Assembly (NCBI RefSeq): GCF_019192735.1
Contig: NZ_JAHTKP010000058.1
Location: forward strand, 1 to 50,625
DNA: 50,625 bases
Source: Kitasatospora aureofaciens
GTDB taxonomy: Bacteria > Actinomycetota > Actinomycetes > Streptomycetales > Streptomycetaceae
Direction: 5' to 3'
The translations under genes and the position numbers were made by a program. The notes beneath the pieces are model-generated. The model ran no database searches and was not told the origin of the DNA. It saw only the letters and a list, made by a program, of their open reading frames with translations. This document shows, one piece after another, positions 21,797-29,412 of the stretch; within the stretch, counting starts at the first letter, position 1; every line of letters starts with the position of its first letter.

Positions 21797-23136
21797 GCGA
21801 GAACATTCCCGGGAGCCCGCAGGGCGGCGAGCCCGAACGCCACCGCGCCCCGCTGCCCGAGGACAGCATGCCCAAGGGCGGCGTCAACGCGCCCGTCCCG
21901 GTGGCGCCCGACGCCATCCCGGCGGTCGACCCGCGGCTGATCGTCCGCCAGGAGGGCATCAAGGGCTATCTGGGTGAGTTCCGTCGCCGGATGAGCAGCG
22001 GCGAACTCGGCTCGCTGCCGGTCGTGCTGGCGCTGATCGTGATCTGGTCCGTGTTCGGCAGCCTCAACAGCAGCTTCCTCTCCGCCCAGAACCTGTCCAA
22101 CCTGTCCCAGCAGATCGTCGGCACCGGCATGATCGCGATCGGGATCGTCTTCGTGCTGCTGCTCGGCGAGATCGACCTGTCGGTCGGCTCGGTCAGCGGC
22201 CTGTGCGCGGCGCTGTTCGCCGTCCTGAACGTCACCCACGGGGTCAACGAGTGGGTGGCGCTGCTGGTGGCCCTCGCGGGCGGCGCCGCCGTCGGCCTCA
22301 TCCAGGGCGTGTTCTTCGCCAAGGTCGGCGTCCCGGCGTTCGTCGTCACCCTCGCCGGTAACCTCGGCTGGAACGGCCTGATGCTCCAGGTGCTCGGCGC
22401 GACCGGCACCGTCAACCTGTCCGGCAAGGACATCGTCTCCAGGCTCTACAGCACCATCTACGGGCAGCAGATCGCCGCGTACGGCACGGCCGCCGTCGGC
22501 GTCGCGCTGTTCGCCGGAGCCTCGCTGGTCGACGCCCGCCGGCGCCGGGCCGCCGGGGTGCCGTTCCGGCCGGTCGCGGACATCGTGCTGCGGACCGTGC
22601 TGCTGGCGATCATCGCCTTCCTCGCCGCCTACACGCTCAACCAGTACAAGGGGCTGCCGCTGGCGCTGCTGATCTTCCTGATCTTCATCGTGGTGCTGGA
22701 CTTCGTGCTGCGCCGCACCGGCTACGGCCGGCAGGTGTTCGCGCTCGGCGGCAACATCGAGGGCGCCCGGCGCGCCGGTATCAACGTGGCGTGGATCCGG
22801 ATGAGCGTGTTCACCATCTGCTCGACCATGGCCGCGGTCGGCGGCCTGTTCCTGGCCGCGCAGATCCAGTCGGCCAGCCAGACCTCCGGTGGCGGCAACC
22901 TGCTGATGAACGCCATCGCGGCGGCCGTCATCGGCGGCACCAGCCTGTTCGGCGGGCGCGGCAAGACCTGGTCGGCGCTGCTGGGCGCGCTGGTGATCGG
23001 CTCGATCCAGTCCGGGATGAACATCCAGGGGGTGAGCAACGCCATCCAGTTCATGATCACGGGCGCGGTGCTGCTCGCCGCGGTGGTCGTCGACTCGCTG
23101 GCGCGGCGTACCCAGAAGGCCGCCGGGCGAGCCTGA
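21793..23136 (+). CDS. xylH: Sugar ABC transporter permease (xylose/ribose type)
   Basis: A 447-aa membrane protein of the XylH/RbsC (BPD_transp_2) family with about ten to eleven helices. A polar N-terminus of about 75 residues precedes helices from S-L-P-V-V-L-A-L-I-V-I-W. Family signatures: I-D-L-S-V-G-S-V-S-G, V-P-A-F-V-V-T-L-A-G, Y-G-R-Q-V-F-A-L-G-G-N-I-E-G-A-R-R-A-G-I and G-G-T-S-L-F-G-G-R-G. GTG 21793 overlaps the ATPase stop (GTGA), showing translational coupling. It forms the channel of the importer made with the two preceding gene products. Confidence 0.9.
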   Translation: MSENIPGSPQGGEPERHRAPLPEDSMPKGGVNAPVPVAPDAIPAVDPRLIVRQEGIKGYLGEFRRRMSSGELGSLPVVLALIVIWSVFGSLNSSFLSAQNLSNLSQQIVGTGMIAIGIVFVLLLGEIDLSVGSVSGLCAALFAVLNVTHGVNEWVALLVALAGGAAVGLIQGVFFAKVGVPAFVVTLAGNLGWNGLMLQVLGATGTVNLSGKDIVSRLYSTIYGQQIAAYGTAAVGVALFAGASLVDARRRRAAGVPFRPVADIVLRTVLLAIIAFLAAYTLNQYKGLPLALLIFLIFIVVLDFVLRRTGYGRQVFALGGNIEGARRAGINVAWIRMSVFTICSTMAAVGGLFLAAQIQSASQTSGGGNLLMNAIAAAVIGGTSLFGGRGKTWSALLGALVIGSIQSGMNIQGVSNAIQFMITGAVLLAAVVVDSLARRTQKAAGRA

Positions 23137-23139
23137 CCA

Positions 23140-23165
23140 CCCGCAGTTGGGCCCTATGCTGCGGG
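23140..23165 (+). terminator. Hairpin after the xylose-type transporter operon
   Basis: CCCGCAG (23140-23146) pairs with CTGCGGG (23159-23165), leaving a 12-base loop. It ends three bases before the methyltransferase start, so it may also shape that gene's translation. Confidence 0.45.
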
Positions 23166-23167
23166 GC

Positions 23168-23839
23168 ATGCCGAGTGAGCTGCGCCTTCATCAACCGGAC
23201 ACCGACCTCGCGTTCATCCTTCGCGAGACCGAGCTGAAGCCCGTCCCGTTCCTCCCCGAGATCAGCCTGCACATGGCCGAGGACGCGATCACTCTCTGGG
23301 AGACCACCGAGCGGGCCCGCGGGCGGGCCGGACTGCCGCCGCCGTTCTGGGCGTTCGCCTGGGCGGGCGGGGTGGCCGTCACCCGCTACGTGCTGGACCA
23401 CCCCGAGGTGGTGGCCGGGCGGACCGTGCTCGACGTCGCGGCCGGGTCCGGCGTGGTGGGCGTCGCCGCCGCGCTGCGCGGGGCCTCGTCCGTCCGCGCC
23501 GCCGAGATCGACGCGTACGCCGTCGCCGCGATCGGGCTCAACGCCGAGGCGAACGGCGTCCGGGTGGCGGGCGCGCTGGTGGACCTCGTCGACGGCGACG
23601 GCGCCCCGGCCGACGTCGTGCTCGCCGGGGACGTCTTCTACGAACGGGCCATGGCCGCCCGCTTCCTGCCCTTCCTGGAACGGGCCGCCGCCCGCGGCGC
23701 CACCGTCATCGTCGGCGACCCCGGCCGGGCCTACCTGCCGCGCGAGCGGTTCACCGCGCTGGCCGCGTACGAGGTGCCGGTCGTGGCCGACCTGGAGGAC
23801 ACGGCGGTCAAGACCACGACGGTGTGGCGGCTGGGCTGA
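23168..23839 (+). CDS. COG3897-type SAM-dependent methyltransferase
   Basis: A 223-aa class I methyltransferase. P-P-P-F-W-A-F-A-W-A-G-G near 56-66 and the SAM motif V-L-D-V-A-A-G-S-G-V-V-G are hallmarks of COG3897, annotated as predicted nicotinamide N-methylase and related to small-protein lysine methyltransferases. Further motifs: A-A-E-I-D-A-Y-A, D-V-V-L-A-G-D-V-F-Y-E and V-G-D-P-G-R-A-Y-L-P. The substrate is not known. Start ATG 23168 is preferred because the earlier in-frame ATG (23156) lies in the loop of the preceding hairpin; the ribosome site is weak for either. Confidence 0.8.
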   Translation: MPSELRLHQPDTDLAFILRETELKPVPFLPEISLHMAEDAITLWETTERARGRAGLPPPFWAFAWAGGVAVTRYVLDHPEVVAGRTVLDVAAGSGVVGVAAALRGASSVRAAEIDAYAVAAIGLNAEANGVRVAGALVDLVDGDGAPADVVLAGDVFYERAMAARFLPFLERAAARGATVIVGDPGRAYLPRERFTALAAYEVPVVADLEDTAVKTTTVWRLG

Positions 23840-23878
23840 CGGGCCGGCTGGGGTCAAGCCGCTGACCGCCTGACGGCG

Positions 23879-23951
23879 TTTGAACCACTCCCGTTCGAAC
23901 CTTTCCATTCGAACCACTCCCGTTCGAACGTTTCCCGTCCGGGCGGGAAAC
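23879..23951. repeat. Tandem 29-bp repeat with GTTCGAAC dyads, followed by a hairpin
   Basis: Units 23879-23907 and 23908-23936 share GAACCACTCCCGTTCGAAC plus flanks, differing at few positions; each contains the perfect palindrome GTTCGAAC. It runs into GTTTCCCG-TCCGGG-CGGGAAAC (23930-23951), an eight-base perfect hairpin. Located between the methyltransferase gene and the aminotransferase gene, the block could be an operator array or a terminator plus repeat. Confidence 0.6.
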
Positions 23952-24087
23952 CCTTCCCGTCCGGACGGCCGTCGAGGGCTGGCGGCCGTCCCCGGTGCGT
24001 GGTCGGCTGGTGACGATGCGTGCGCGAACTCCTCCGTTCCGTCACGTCGTTCCAGTCGTATATCCGCAAACCGGACAAGGACCCGCC

Positions 24088-25500
24088 ATGACCAACCACG
24101 ACGCCATGCTCGCCTCGCCCGAGGCCGCCGCCGACCTGCTCGGCCGCCTGCCCGACCTGGAGCAGGCCCTCGCCTTCTACCACCGCCACCTGGCGTCCCG
24201 CACCGCGATCGACCTGTCCGTCGCGGAGAACATCCTCGTCTTCGAGCACTCGATGCAGAAGAAGGTCTTCGAGGACATCAAACTGATCCCCGAGACGTCC
24301 ATCAAGTACTCGGCCTCGGCCGGCACCCCGAAGCTGCGTGAACAGGTCGCCGACCTGCTCACCCTGGCGCTCGGCGCCACCGTCGAGGGGGACGACGTCT
24401 TCGGCGTGGCCGGGGTCTCCTCCGCCCTGGAGTGCGTGGCCTTCGCCCTCAAGGGCCGCGACCCGGTCGGCCCGCCGCTCAAGGACGGCGACCTGGTGCT
24501 GCTCCCGGCGCCGTACTGGCAGGGCTTCAACTGGTCCTTCGAGGAGCGGCCCAAGCTGAAGTGCGTCCCGGTGAACCTGCCCACCACCGGGCCCGACCGG
24601 TACCGGCTCACCCTCGCCCAGATCAAGCAGGCCTACCGGGACCAGACCACGCCCGACCGCGCGCCCCGCCTGCTCGTCCTCACCAACCCGCACAACCCGC
24701 TGGGCGTCAACTACTCCCGGGCCCTGCTGGAGGAGATCTACACCTGGGTGCTCAACGAAACCGACATGCACATCATCTCCGACGAGATCTACTGCCACTC
24801 CCAACTCGACAGCAGCACCACGAAGTTCACCAGTGCCCTGGCGCTGGACGCGTACCGCGAGCAGCCCGACCGGGTCCACGTGGTGTGGGGCTTCGCCAAG
24901 GACTTCGGGCTCTCCGGCTTCCGCACCGGCTTCGTGGTCTCCCAGAACACCGCCGTCCGCCGCGCCATGCTCGGCAGCGACGACCCCTCCGAGGCCACCC
25001 ACCCGCTGCCCTGGTTCACCCCCTTCGACTCGCTGAAGACCTACGTCATCGGGGAACTGCTGAGCGCCCCCGCCGACGGGCCCACCTCCGAGCTCTACAC
25101 GACCTACGCGATGCGCGAGTACTCCAAGCTGCTCAGCGCGAGCTTCCGTACGGTCCGGGCCGCCCTGGACGCCGCGGGGATCGAGTACGTCCACCACGAG
25201 GGCGACAACGCCGCCCAGTTCTTCTGGCTCGACCTCACCAAGTACCTCGGCAAGCGCCCCGACCACTCCCACGAGGAGGACGCCGGTCCGATGTCGCTCG
25301 GCGCGCACGGCCTCGACCCGGACGAGGAGCGGCTGTTCGACTACCTCCGCGCCAAGCCCACCGAGGTCTCCCTGCTGCCCGGCGGCGTCATGCACAACTC
25401 GGTGCCCGGCTACTTCCGCCTCTGCTACACCGCCCGCCAGCCCGAGGAGGTCCGCGCTGCCGTACAGCGGGTGGGCAAGGCGCTGGGGCAGCTGAAGTAG
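24088..25500 (+). CDS. PLP-dependent aminotransferase, class I/II (ACC-synthase-like)
   Basis: A 470-aa fold-type I PLP enzyme. S-V-A-E-N at about 45-49, Y-S-A-S-A-G-T-P-K-L-R, the P-Y-W-Q-G-F aromatic cradle, L-V-L-T-N-P-H-N-P-L-G with the conserved Asn, I-I-S-D-E-I-Y with the pyridine-binding Asp, and F-A-K-D-F-G-L-S-G-F-R-T-G with the Schiff-base Lys and following Arg match 1-aminocyclopropane-1-carboxylate synthase-like aminotransferases. Length is somewhat above the usual 400-430, with an insertion near 395-415. Substrate is unknown. ATG 24088 has AAGGA upstream. The gene seems monocistronic, with a repeat array in front. Confidence 0.87.
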   Translation: MTNHDAMLASPEAAADLLGRLPDLEQALAFYHRHLASRTAIDLSVAENILVFEHSMQKKVFEDIKLIPETSIKYSASAGTPKLREQVADLLTLALGATVEGDDVFGVAGVSSALECVAFALKGRDPVGPPLKDGDLVLLPAPYWQGFNWSFEERPKLKCVPVNLPTTGPDRYRLTLAQIKQAYRDQTTPDRAPRLLVLTNPHNPLGVNYSRALLEEIYTWVLNETDMHIISDEIYCHSQLDSSTTKFTSALALDAYREQPDRVHVVWGFAKDFGLSGFRTGFVVSQNTAVRRAMLGSDDPSEATHPLPWFTPFDSLKTYVIGELLSAPADGPTSELYTTYAMREYSKLLSASFRTVRAALDAAGIEYVHHEGDNAAQFFWLDLTKYLGKRPDHSHEEDAGPMSLGAHGLDPDEERLFDYLRAKPTEVSLLPGGVMHNSVPGYFRLCYTARQPEEVRAAVQRVGKALGQLK

Positions 25501-25527
25501 CCGCTCGGGCCGGCGGCCGACCGCAGC

Positions 25528-25588
25528 TGCTCCGACCTGCCCGTGCTCCGACCTGCCCGAGGCACTCCGCCGGGGTGTCTCGGGCAGG
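25528..25588. terminator. Perfect 16-bp tandem repeat running into a 10-bp hairpin
   Basis: TGCTCCGACCTGCCCG occurs twice in tandem (25528-25543, 25544-25559). The second copy provides the left arm of CCTGCCCGAG (25552-25561) / CTCGGGCAGG (25579-25588). Lying between the convergent aminotransferase and aminopeptidase genes, it is a probable bidirectional terminator; only one of the two repeat copies can pair at a time. Confidence 0.6.
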
Positions 25589-25629
25589 CCGGCCGGGCTC
25601 AGGCGCGCCCGGCTCAGGTTCTGCCGGGG

Positions 25630-27129
25630 TCAGGCGCGCAGGTCGGCGAGCCAGGCCTCGACGTCGTCGGCGCGGCGGGGGAGGGCGGCGGAGAGGTTCT
25701 CGTTGCCGTCCTCGGTGACCAGGATGTCGTCCTCGATCCGGACGCCGATGCCGCGGTACTCGGCCGGGACCGTCAGGTCGTCCTCCTGGAAGTAGATGCC
25801 CGGCTCGACGGTGAGCACCATGCCCGGCTTGAGCGGGCCGTCGACGTGCTCCTCGGTGCGCGAGTGGGCGCAGTCGTGGACGTCGATGCCGAGCATGTGG
25901 CCGGTGCCGGCCAGGGTGAAGCGGCGGTGCAGGCCCAGCTCGTAGACCTTGTCGGCGGCGAGGTCGCCGAACAGGCCCCAGGAGGTGAGGTGTTCGGCGA
26001 GCACGCGCTGTGCGGCGTGGTGGAAGTCGCGGAACATGCCGCCCGGCCGGACGGCGGCGATACCGGCCTCCTGCGCCGCGTACACCGCGTCGTAGATCTT
26101 GCGCTGGAGTGCGTCGAACCGGCCGTTGATGGGGAGGGTGCGGGTGACGTCGGCGGTGTAGAGCCGGTTGGTCTCCACGCCCGCGTCGAGCAGCAGCAGT
26201 TCGCCGGGCTTGGCGCGGCCGTCGTTGCGCACCCAGTGCATGGTGGTGGCGTGCGGGCCGGCCGCGGCGATCGTGCCGTAGCCGACGTCGTTGCCCTCGA
26301 CCCTGGCGCGGACGAAGAACGTGCCCTCGATCAGGCGCTCGGCGGTCTCGGTGTCCGTGCCGAGCACGCGCACGACGTCCTCGAAACCGCGGGCGGTGGC
26401 GTCGCAGGCGAAGCGCAGCTCGGCGATCTCGAACTCGTCCTTGACCAGGCGCAGTCCGGACAGGAAGACGCGGAACTCCTCGTCGCGTTCGGCGTCCTGT
26501 TCGGCGGTGGTCTTGTCGGTCTTGTCGCGCAGGACCTCCTCCACCCCGGCGTCGTGGCCGCGCAGGACGCGGATCGGGCCGGTGGCGGCGCGCAACTCGT
26601 CGAGGACCGTGCGGACGTCGCGGCAGGGCAGGCCGAGCAGGCGCTCGTTCTCGGTGAGGCTGTTGCGGCGGCCGTCCCACAGCTCGCCGTGGTTGTCGAG
26701 CCAGAACTCGCCGTTCCCGCGGTCGGAGCGGTTGCGCAGGTAGACGGTGGCGTGGTGGCCGGTGGCGTCGTGGCCGGTCTCGGCGGCGGGCGCCAGGACC
26801 AGCACGCCGTCCTGGGACTGGTCGCCGGTGAGGTAGACGTAGTCGGAGGAGGGACGGAACGGGTAGTCCGTGTCGTTGGCGCGGACCTTGGGGTTGCCGG
26901 CCGGGATCACCAGGGTCTCGCCCGGGTACGCGGCGGACAGCTCGGCGCGGCGGCGGGCGGTGTGCGCGGCCTGCGGTATCGGCGCGAGGTCGGCGCGCTC
27001 GGTGTCGGCCCAGCCCTGCTTCATGTTCTCGGCGAGCTCGTCGGTCACGCCGCGGGTCAGGCCGTTCTTCCGGTACTTGATGGTGTCGGCCGGCTTGGCC
27101 CCGGACGTGGGCCGGGTGGGCTCGGTCAC
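25630..27129 (-). CDS. pepP: Xaa-Pro aminopeptidase (aminopeptidase P)
   Basis: A 499-aa cytoplasmic metallopeptidase that removes N-terminal residues preceding proline. An AMP_N domain (about 40-190: A-A-Y-P-G-E-T-L-V-I-P-A-G, Y-P-F-R-P-S-S-D-Y-V-Y-L-T-G) precedes the pita-bread M24 catalytic domain. The five metal ligands are visible: Asp in L-L-L-D-A-G, Asp in T-A-D-V-T-R-T, His in G-T-G-H-M-L-G-I-D-V-H-D, Glu in T-V-E-P-G-I-Y and Glu in V-R-I-E-D-D-I. GTG 27129 is preceded by AGGAGG at ideal spacing. It is divergent from an XRE-cupin regulator with a palindromic site between them. Confidence 0.95.
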   Translation of the reverse strand: MTEPTRPTSGAKPADTIKYRKNGLTRGVTDELAENMKQGWADTERADLAPIPQAAHTARRRAELSAAYPGETLVIPAGNPKVRANDTDYPFRPSSDYVYLTGDQSQDGVLVLAPAAETGHDATGHHATVYLRNRSDRGNGEFWLDNHGELWDGRRNSLTENERLLGLPCRDVRTVLDELRAATGPIRVLRGHDAGVEEVLRDKTDKTTAEQDAERDEEFRVFLSGLRLVKDEFEIAELRFACDATARGFEDVVRVLGTDTETAERLIEGTFFVRARVEGNDVGYGTIAAAGPHATTMHWVRNDGRAKPGELLLLDAGVETNRLYTADVTRTLPINGRFDALQRKIYDAVYAAQEAGIAAVRPGGMFRDFHHAAQRVLAEHLTSWGLFGDLAADKVYELGLHRRFTLAGTGHMLGIDVHDCAHSRTEEHVDGPLKPGMVLTVEPGIYFQEDDLTVPAEYRGIGVRIEDDILVTEDGNENLSAALPRRADDVEAWLADLRA

Positions 27130-27194
27130 TGCCGCCTCCTGGATCGGGTCGGTGCTGATGGGTGCGGTGTGCGTGCTCTTGGTGGGCGCGTCCC

Positions 27195-27210
27195 GTACGG
27201 TATACCGAAC
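27195..27210. promoter_or_regulatory. Candidate operator between pepP and XRE-cupin gene
   Basis: GTACGGTATACCGAAC is a dyad centred on GGTATACC in the 106-base divergent gap. Its reverse complement GTTCGGTATACCGTAC shares GTTCGGTAT with the element at 27882-27897 on the other side of the XRE gene, suggesting two sites for the same regulator. Confidence 0.5.
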
Positions 27211-27235
27211 GATCAGTGGAGAGAAGAGGGGAAGC

Positions 27236-27832
27236 GTGAGCGACTCCGAGGGAACCGTCCGGGGCGTGCTCGCCGCCAACCTGAAGCGGGTCCGGGCCGA
27301 GCGCGGCCTGTCGCTGTCCGAGCTGTCGCGGCGGGCCGGGATCGGCAAGGCGACGCTGTCCCAGCTGGAGTCCGGCACCGGGAACCCGACCCTGGAGACG
27401 GTGTTCGGGCTGGCGCGGGTGCTCGGCGTGCCGATCTCCGACCTGGTGGACGGGACGCCGACCGGCGGGGTGACGGTGGTCCGCGCGGCCGACGTCGAGC
27501 CGCTCAGCGGGGCCGGCGTCGACCTGCGCCCGCTGCGCCGGATCGAGTCCGGGGACTCGGTGTTCGAGGTCTACGACCAGCAGGTGCGTCCGGGCGGCAC
27601 GCAGGACTCGGCCGGGCACGCCGGCACCGAGCACACCGTCGTCCAGGCGGGCCGGCTCGGCGTGCGGGTGAACGGGTGCGAGGTGGAGCTCGGGCCGGGC
27701 GACTACGTCGGCTTCGACGCCTCGCTGCCGCACGCGTACACCGCGCTGGACGGCGAGGTGGTGCGCTCGGTGCTGCTCCTGCACTTCCGGGCGGAGCAGC
27801 GGCTGCACGTGGCGGACCCGCACGAGGGCTGA
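27236..27832 (+). CDS. XRE-family regulator with cupin sensor domain
   Basis: A 198-aa regulator. The XRE helix-turn-helix at about 10-65 reads L-A-A-N-L-K-R-V-R-A-E-R-G-L-S, L-S-R-R-A-G-I-G-K-A-T-L-S-Q-L-E-S-G and N-P-T-L-E-T-V-F-G-L-A. The C-terminal cupin_2 barrel (about 110-180) includes H-A-G-T-E-H-T-V-V, L-G-P-G-D-Y-V-G-F-D and L-P-H-A-Y. Such proteins usually sense a small polar ligand such as an amino acid or polyamine and repress a neighbouring gene. GTG 27236 follows GAGGGGAAG. Candidate operators on both sides suggest autoregulation with control of pepP. Confidence 0.88.
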   Translation: MSDSEGTVRGVLAANLKRVRAERGLSLSELSRRAGIGKATLSQLESGTGNPTLETVFGLARVLGVPISDLVDGTPTGGVTVVRAADVEPLSGAGVDLRPLRRIESGDSVFEVYDQQVRPGGTQDSAGHAGTEHTVVQAGRLGVRVNGCEVELGPGDYVGFDASLPHAYTALDGEVVRSVLLLHFRAEQRLHVADPHEG

Positions 27833-27850
27833 GGCGGGCCAGAGCTGGGA

Positions 27851-27928
27851 CGGGCGGCTGGGCTGGGCCGAGTCCCGAAGCGTTCGGTATCTCGAACGAG
27901 CGGACCGGTGGAGCAGCCCAGCCGCCCG
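27851..27928. terminator. Long-stem inverted repeat enclosing a palindrome
   Basis: CGGGCGGCTGGGCTG (27851-27865) is perfectly complementary to CAGCCCAGCCGCCCG (27914-27928). The 48-base loop contains GTTCGGTATCTCGAAC (27882-27897), a dyad with GTTCG/CGAAC arms that resembles the operator at 27195-27210. It lies between convergent genes, so it can terminate both transcripts; the loop site may bind the XRE-cupin regulator. Confidence 0.6.
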
Positions 27929-27933
27929 GCCGG

Positions 27934-29115
27934 TCAGTAGCTGACGATCTGCAGGTAGGTGCCGGGGCTCTCGGTGATGCTGACGCCGGTCACGTAGAAG
28001 GTGTGGCCGTCCGGACCGACCGTCAGGCCCGCCCCGTGCTCCAGGCCGAACTGGGCGACGTTCTCGGCGGGGACGGGTTGGTTGGTCGCGGTGTCGTACG
28101 CGACCACCGTCGGGCCGGGCAGCTGGGTGTCCTCCAGCACGTACAGCCGGGTGCCGTCCGGGCTGAGCGCGAAGTCCGGGATCTGGCGGATGCCGGTGTT
28201 CAGGTCGATCGTGGCCGTCAGGGTGTCGGTGGCGAGGTCGACCACCTGGACCCGGCCGTCCGGCCTGGTCAGCGCGTACACCCGGGTGCCGTCCGGGGTG
28301 AGCAGCAGCTCGTCGACGAACCCGGGGGCCGTGAGGGTGCGGACGACGGACGGGTGCGCGGCCACGTTCAGGTGGATCAGGCCCTCCGCGCTGCTGACGT
28401 ACGCGTCCGTGCCGTTCGGCCGGACGACGATCCCCTTCGGCGCGACCGTCGGCAGGTCCGCGGTGTCGGTGAACGCGTTCTGCGCGGTGGAGAAGGTCAG
28501 CAGGCGGCCGGGCAGGAAGGACGGGTTGGGGATGACGTTGCTGTTCGGCCCGGTCTCGCCGAGGTAGACCTTCGACCCGTCCGGGCTCACCGCCAGGCCG
28601 GTGGGCGAGCCGGCCTGCCAGCCGTCGGGCCGGGGCTGGTCCGGGAGCGGGATGCTCGCGCTGAGGGTGTTGGCGGTGGTGTCGAAGACGTTCAGGGTGT
28701 CCTTGGTGATCAGGTAGATGCGCGTGCCGTCCGGACTGAACGCCTTCGCGCCGCTCCAGAAGTCGGTGCTCGTCGGCACCTGGGCGAGGAGCGCGCCGCT
28801 CTGGGTGTCGATGACGTCCAGCTTGCTGCCCGTGCCCGTCTCCTCGCCGACGTACGTGCGGGTACCGTCGGCGCTGACGAGCGCGCGCTGCGCCCAGTTG
28901 GCGCCGGGGAGGTTGATGAGGCGGTCGACGCCGGTGACGGGGGTGTTGGGGGTGTCGGCGGTCGCGGTGGATGGGGCGGATGGGGCGCTGCGGGCGGGGA
29001 ACGGGCCGGGGCCGTCGGTCGGGGCTGCCTCGGCGACCCCTGCGGCGGTGCCCAGCAGCACGGTGGCGGTGAGTAACGCAGCAGACCAACGGGCCTTTGG
29101 TATCAGCGAGTTCAC
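27934..29115 (-). CDS. Secreted YncE-like beta-propeller protein
   Basis: A 393-aa exported protein. The signal peptide runs to about A-E-A-A (residue 30), followed by a Pro/Ser/Ala/Thr-rich spacer (about 32-62) and a seven-bladed propeller with repeated motifs of the form S-P-D-G-T-R-x-Y and V-x-D-T (S-A-D-G-T-R-T-Y-V-G, S-P-D-G-T-R-I-Y-L-I, S-P-D-G-S-K-V-Y-L-G, T-P-D-G-T-R-V-Y-A-L, S-P-D-G-T-R-L-Y-V-L, G-P-D-G-H-T-F-Y-V-T). No catalytic residues are apparent; such propellers usually bind ligands or proteins outside the cell. GTG 29115 has AGGGG upstream and begins the signal sequence; the longer frame to 29334 looks non-coding. Confidence 0.85.
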   Translation of the reverse strand: MNSLIPKARWSAALLTATVLLGTAAGVAEAAPTDGPGPFPARSAPSAPSTATADTPNTPVTGVDRLINLPGANWAQRALVSADGTRTYVGEETGTGSKLDVIDTQSGALLAQVPTSTDFWSGAKAFSPDGTRIYLITKDTLNVFDTTANTLSASIPLPDQPRPDGWQAGSPTGLAVSPDGSKVYLGETGPNSNVIPNPSFLPGRLLTFSTAQNAFTDTADLPTVAPKGIVVRPNGTDAYVSSAEGLIHLNVAAHPSVVRTLTAPGFVDELLLTPDGTRVYALTRPDGRVQVVDLATDTLTATIDLNTGIRQIPDFALSPDGTRLYVLEDTQLPGPTVVAYDTATNQPVPAENVAQFGLEHGAGLTVGPDGHTFYVTGVSITESPGTYLQIVSY

Positions 29116-29231
29116 TTCGCTTGCCCCTCCTGTGACCGAATCGTGGCGGTAGGGTGAGGCTACGTCATGGGGGCGGCGGAACAAGGCGTGTTCCCCGACT
29201 GTTCTCCCGAGCGGCCCCTGGCTGCGGTGTT

Positions 29232-29272
29232 GCGCTCCGGCCCCCCACTCCCCTGTGGTGGGGGGCCGGAGC
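29232..29272. terminator. Perfect 16-bp hairpin in a divergent gap
   Basis: CGCTCCGGCCCCCCAC (29232-29247) pairs fully with GTGGGGGGCCGGAGCG (29257-29272), nine-base loop. It stands between two divergent genes, where a terminator is not expected, so it may insulate the two promoters or mark the end of an unrecognised transcript. Confidence 0.6.
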
Positions 29273-29333
29273 GAGCCTGCGCCGCAGGCCGACCCGGGAA
29301 GGATGCCAACGGCGGCGGCCCCGCCGCCATGCA

Positions 29334-29350
29334 TTAGCCTCTGGGCCTAA
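29334..29350. promoter_or_regulatory. Candidate ArsR-type operator upstream of HTH gene
   Basis: TTAGCCTCTGGGCCTAA is an imperfect dyad (TTAGCC / GGCCTAA) about 60 bases before the ArsR-like gene, in locally AT-richer sequence. Autorepression is inferred. Confidence 0.35.
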
Positions 29351-29412
29351 AGGTCAAGAAACCACCAGGTGAGAGCCGGTGCGGTGGGGGTTCCGAGAAG
29401 GTCGGAGGAACG

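Noticed and set aside
23879..23936. CRISPR-like array
   Set aside because: The two units are directly adjacent with no spacer between them.
25388..29089. Very long open frames on both strands (1177 codons on +, 25543-29076; 1233 codons on -, 25388-29089)
   Set aside because: They cross confident genes (pepP, XRE-cupin, propeller protein) in other frames, have Arg/Pro/Gly/Val-rich shadow composition and no domains; they arise from the high GC content.
29154..29372. 72-codon plus-strand ORF in the 29.1-29.4 kb gap
   Set aside because: It reads through a perfect 16-bp hairpin, has Arg/Gly/Pro shadow composition and no ribosome site.
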